This document shows, piece by piece, positions 62,795 through 64,000 of a DNA stretch of 64,000 nucleotides. The notes below the pieces were generated by a model. The model searched no databases. It had not been told where the DNA came from and saw nothing but the letters and a program-made list of their open reading frames with translations. A program made the translations under genes and the position numbers. The stretch's first letter is position 1, and every line of letters starts with the position of its first letter. Source of the stretch: Pseudomonadota bacterium. GTDB lineage: Bacteria > Pseudomonadota > Gammaproteobacteria > Burkholderiales > Burkholderiaceae_C. The stretch is taken from NCBI GenBank assembly GCA_021808445.1, contig JAKBBP010000005.1, positions 1 to 64,000 on the forward strand, written 5' to 3'.

Positions 62795-63178
62795 TCAGTG
62801 CCGGGCTGCGTGCCGGGTGCGCAGGGCGGCGTCCACGTAGCGCTGCAAGGCTCGGTAATCCAGCGGAGTGGCCATGAGGCCGTCGAAGCCCGCTGCGCGA
62901 ATGCAGACCTCGTCCACGGCCCGGACGCGCGCGCCCAGCGCGTGCAGGCGCAGCTCGAAGGTCGCGGGATGGGCCTTGATGCATCGAAGCGCCCACAGGC
63001 TGTCGGCCAGCGGATGCTCCAGGCCCATCAGCACCAGCTCGGGGGCATGGCGCAGCGCCAGCTCCGGGGCGTCGCGCAGTCGACTGCCCTGCACCACCCG
63101 ATGCCCGGCCTGCTGCAGGGTCATGGCCGCGAGCTTGCGCCGCGACGCCTGCGCATCGACCAGAAGAATCGTGCTCAA
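62795..63178 (-). CDS. Degenerate (pseudo-)receiver domain protein
   Basis: [29 protein letters not shown]...[24 protein letters not shown]; receiver fold but Gly at the usual phospho-Asp position. Confidence 0.65.
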   Translation of the reverse strand: MSTILLVDAQASRRKLAAMTLQQAGHRVVQGSRLRDAPELALRHAPELVLMGLEHPLADSLWALRCIKAHPATFELRLHALGARVRAVDEVCIRAAGFDGLMATPLDYRALQRYVDAALRTRHAARH

Positions 63179-63336
63179 GAATGTCTCCTCCGCGACGGCC
63201 CGTGCTGGGAGCCGATGCGTGAATCAGAGGAGACGGGGGCGAGGTCTCTTCAGGCGATGTCGGTGCGCCGGCATGCGCTACCGGCGGGGTCATGCAGGCG
63301 AAGGCTGGGCCTGCCGGACCTGGCATCGGATGCGGA

Positions 63337-63369
63337 CGCTGGAAATTTACGGTTCTCAAATTTCCAGCG
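63337..63369. promoter_or_regulatory. Perfect 12-bp inverted repeat in divergent intergenic region
   Basis: CGCTGGAAATTT-acggttctc-AAATTTCCAGCG. Confidence 0.6.
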
Positions 63370-63490
63370 ACATCTGGTTTATATATTCAATTAAACAGAT
63401 TGAATGTTAATTTATCCTAAGGAAAATCACACTTTCGGTCAACGTTCTGTTTTTTCCACTCTCTCCGGGCCCTGCTCCGGGCATGCCGTG

Positions 63491-64000
63491 ATGCCTTCCC
63501 ACAGCCCCGCTCCCCTCCCCCGCCCGACCCTGCTGCTGGTCGATGATGACCGCCTGGCCCTGGCCACCACCGCCCTGGGGCTTCGCCAGATGGGATACGC
63601 CGTGGTCCCGGCCGACTCTCCCGAACAGGCGCTGCTCTGTGCCGGCGCCGAGACCTTTGCGCTGGCGCTGCTCGACATGCGCATGCCGGGCCTGTCGGGC
63701 ATCGAACTGGCCCATCTGCTGGAGCGCCGGCACGGGCTTCGCAGCCTGTTCCTGAGCGCCCACGGAGAGCGCGAGGAGGTCAGCGAGGCCATCGCGCAGG
63801 GCGCGCTGGGCTATCTGGTCAAACCGGTCGACCCGGCGCACATGGTCCCCAGCATCGAAGCCGCGCTGGCACGCGCCCGGGACCTCGACGCCCTGCGCAG
63901 CGCCAAGCAGCAACTCGAACAGGCGCTCGCGGGCGAACGGGTGGTCAGCGTCGCGGTCGGCATGGTCATGGCCCGCAGGCAGCTTTCCGAGCAGGCCGCC
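63491..64000 (+). CDS. Response regulator with ANTAR output domain (AmiR/NasT-like), truncated at window end
   Basis: Frame from ATG 63491 stays open to 64000: LLLVDDDRLALATTALGL...LALLDMRMPGLSGIEL...GYLVKPVDP...ARDLDALRSAKQQLEQALAGERVVSVAVGMVMARRQLSEQAA, the start of ANTAR. Not in the ORF list because no stop lies in the window. Confidence 0.85.
   Translation, partial: MPSHSPAPLPRPTLLLVDDDRLALATTALGLRQMGYAVVPADSPEQALLCAGAETFALALLDMRMPGLSGIELAHLLERRHGLRSLFLSAHGEREEVSEAIAQGALGYLVKPVDPAHMVPSIEAALARARDLDALRSAKQQLEQALAGERVVSVAVGMVMARRQLSEQAA

Overview
A 64 kb window of a high-GC chromosome. Gene families and order look like a beta-proteobacterium, probably Burkholderiales (inference from family resemblance only). 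Almost all of it is ordinary chromosomal coding sequence. I see no CRISPR array, transposase or clear prophage. The left edge has a HigA-like antitoxin fragment and an HNH restriction-type endonuclease. These are followed by tRNA-His, ppiD, tRNA-Val and hupB, then a tartrate-dehydrogenase-like gene, pgsA, uvrC, a family-5-like UDG, earP and efp. Next come an amino-acid ABC transporter with a formylglycine-type sulfatase/PMH, hppD, an amino-acid permease and an MmyB-like regulator with an SDR gene. A nitrate respiration block follows: narX-narL-narK-narGHJI, a PpiC-type isomerase and a DUF2214-like membrane protein, with divergent ric/ytfE. Then come a ClC channel, a class III aminotransferase (argD-like) and a DUF5666/DUF6502/lipoprotein/EAL cluster. 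Further right are a cytochrome c'-like protein, a GGDEF protein, ggt, a NIT-domain chemoreceptor and a second GGDEF protein. A putative sulfopropanediol (DHPS) catabolic operon with a LacI regulator follows, then pabBC, gor, ridA, a pseudo-receiver and the start of an ANTAR-type regulator. Best candidates for something undescribed: (1) an Arg-rich leader peptide plus terminator/antiterminator upstream of argD (36698-36853); (2) a class II FNR-type promoter upstream of the NIT chemoreceptor (about 51086-51134); (3) paired 20-bp LacI operators at the DHPS-like operon (57104-57123 and 57355-57374); (4) the DUF6502/DUF5666/lipoprotein/EAL locus with a palindrome in its divergent promoter; (5) a perfect 12-bp inverted repeat in an AT-rich region between a pseudo-receiver gene and an ANTAR regulator. 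All calls come from reading the sequence and the supplied ORFs. No database search was run.
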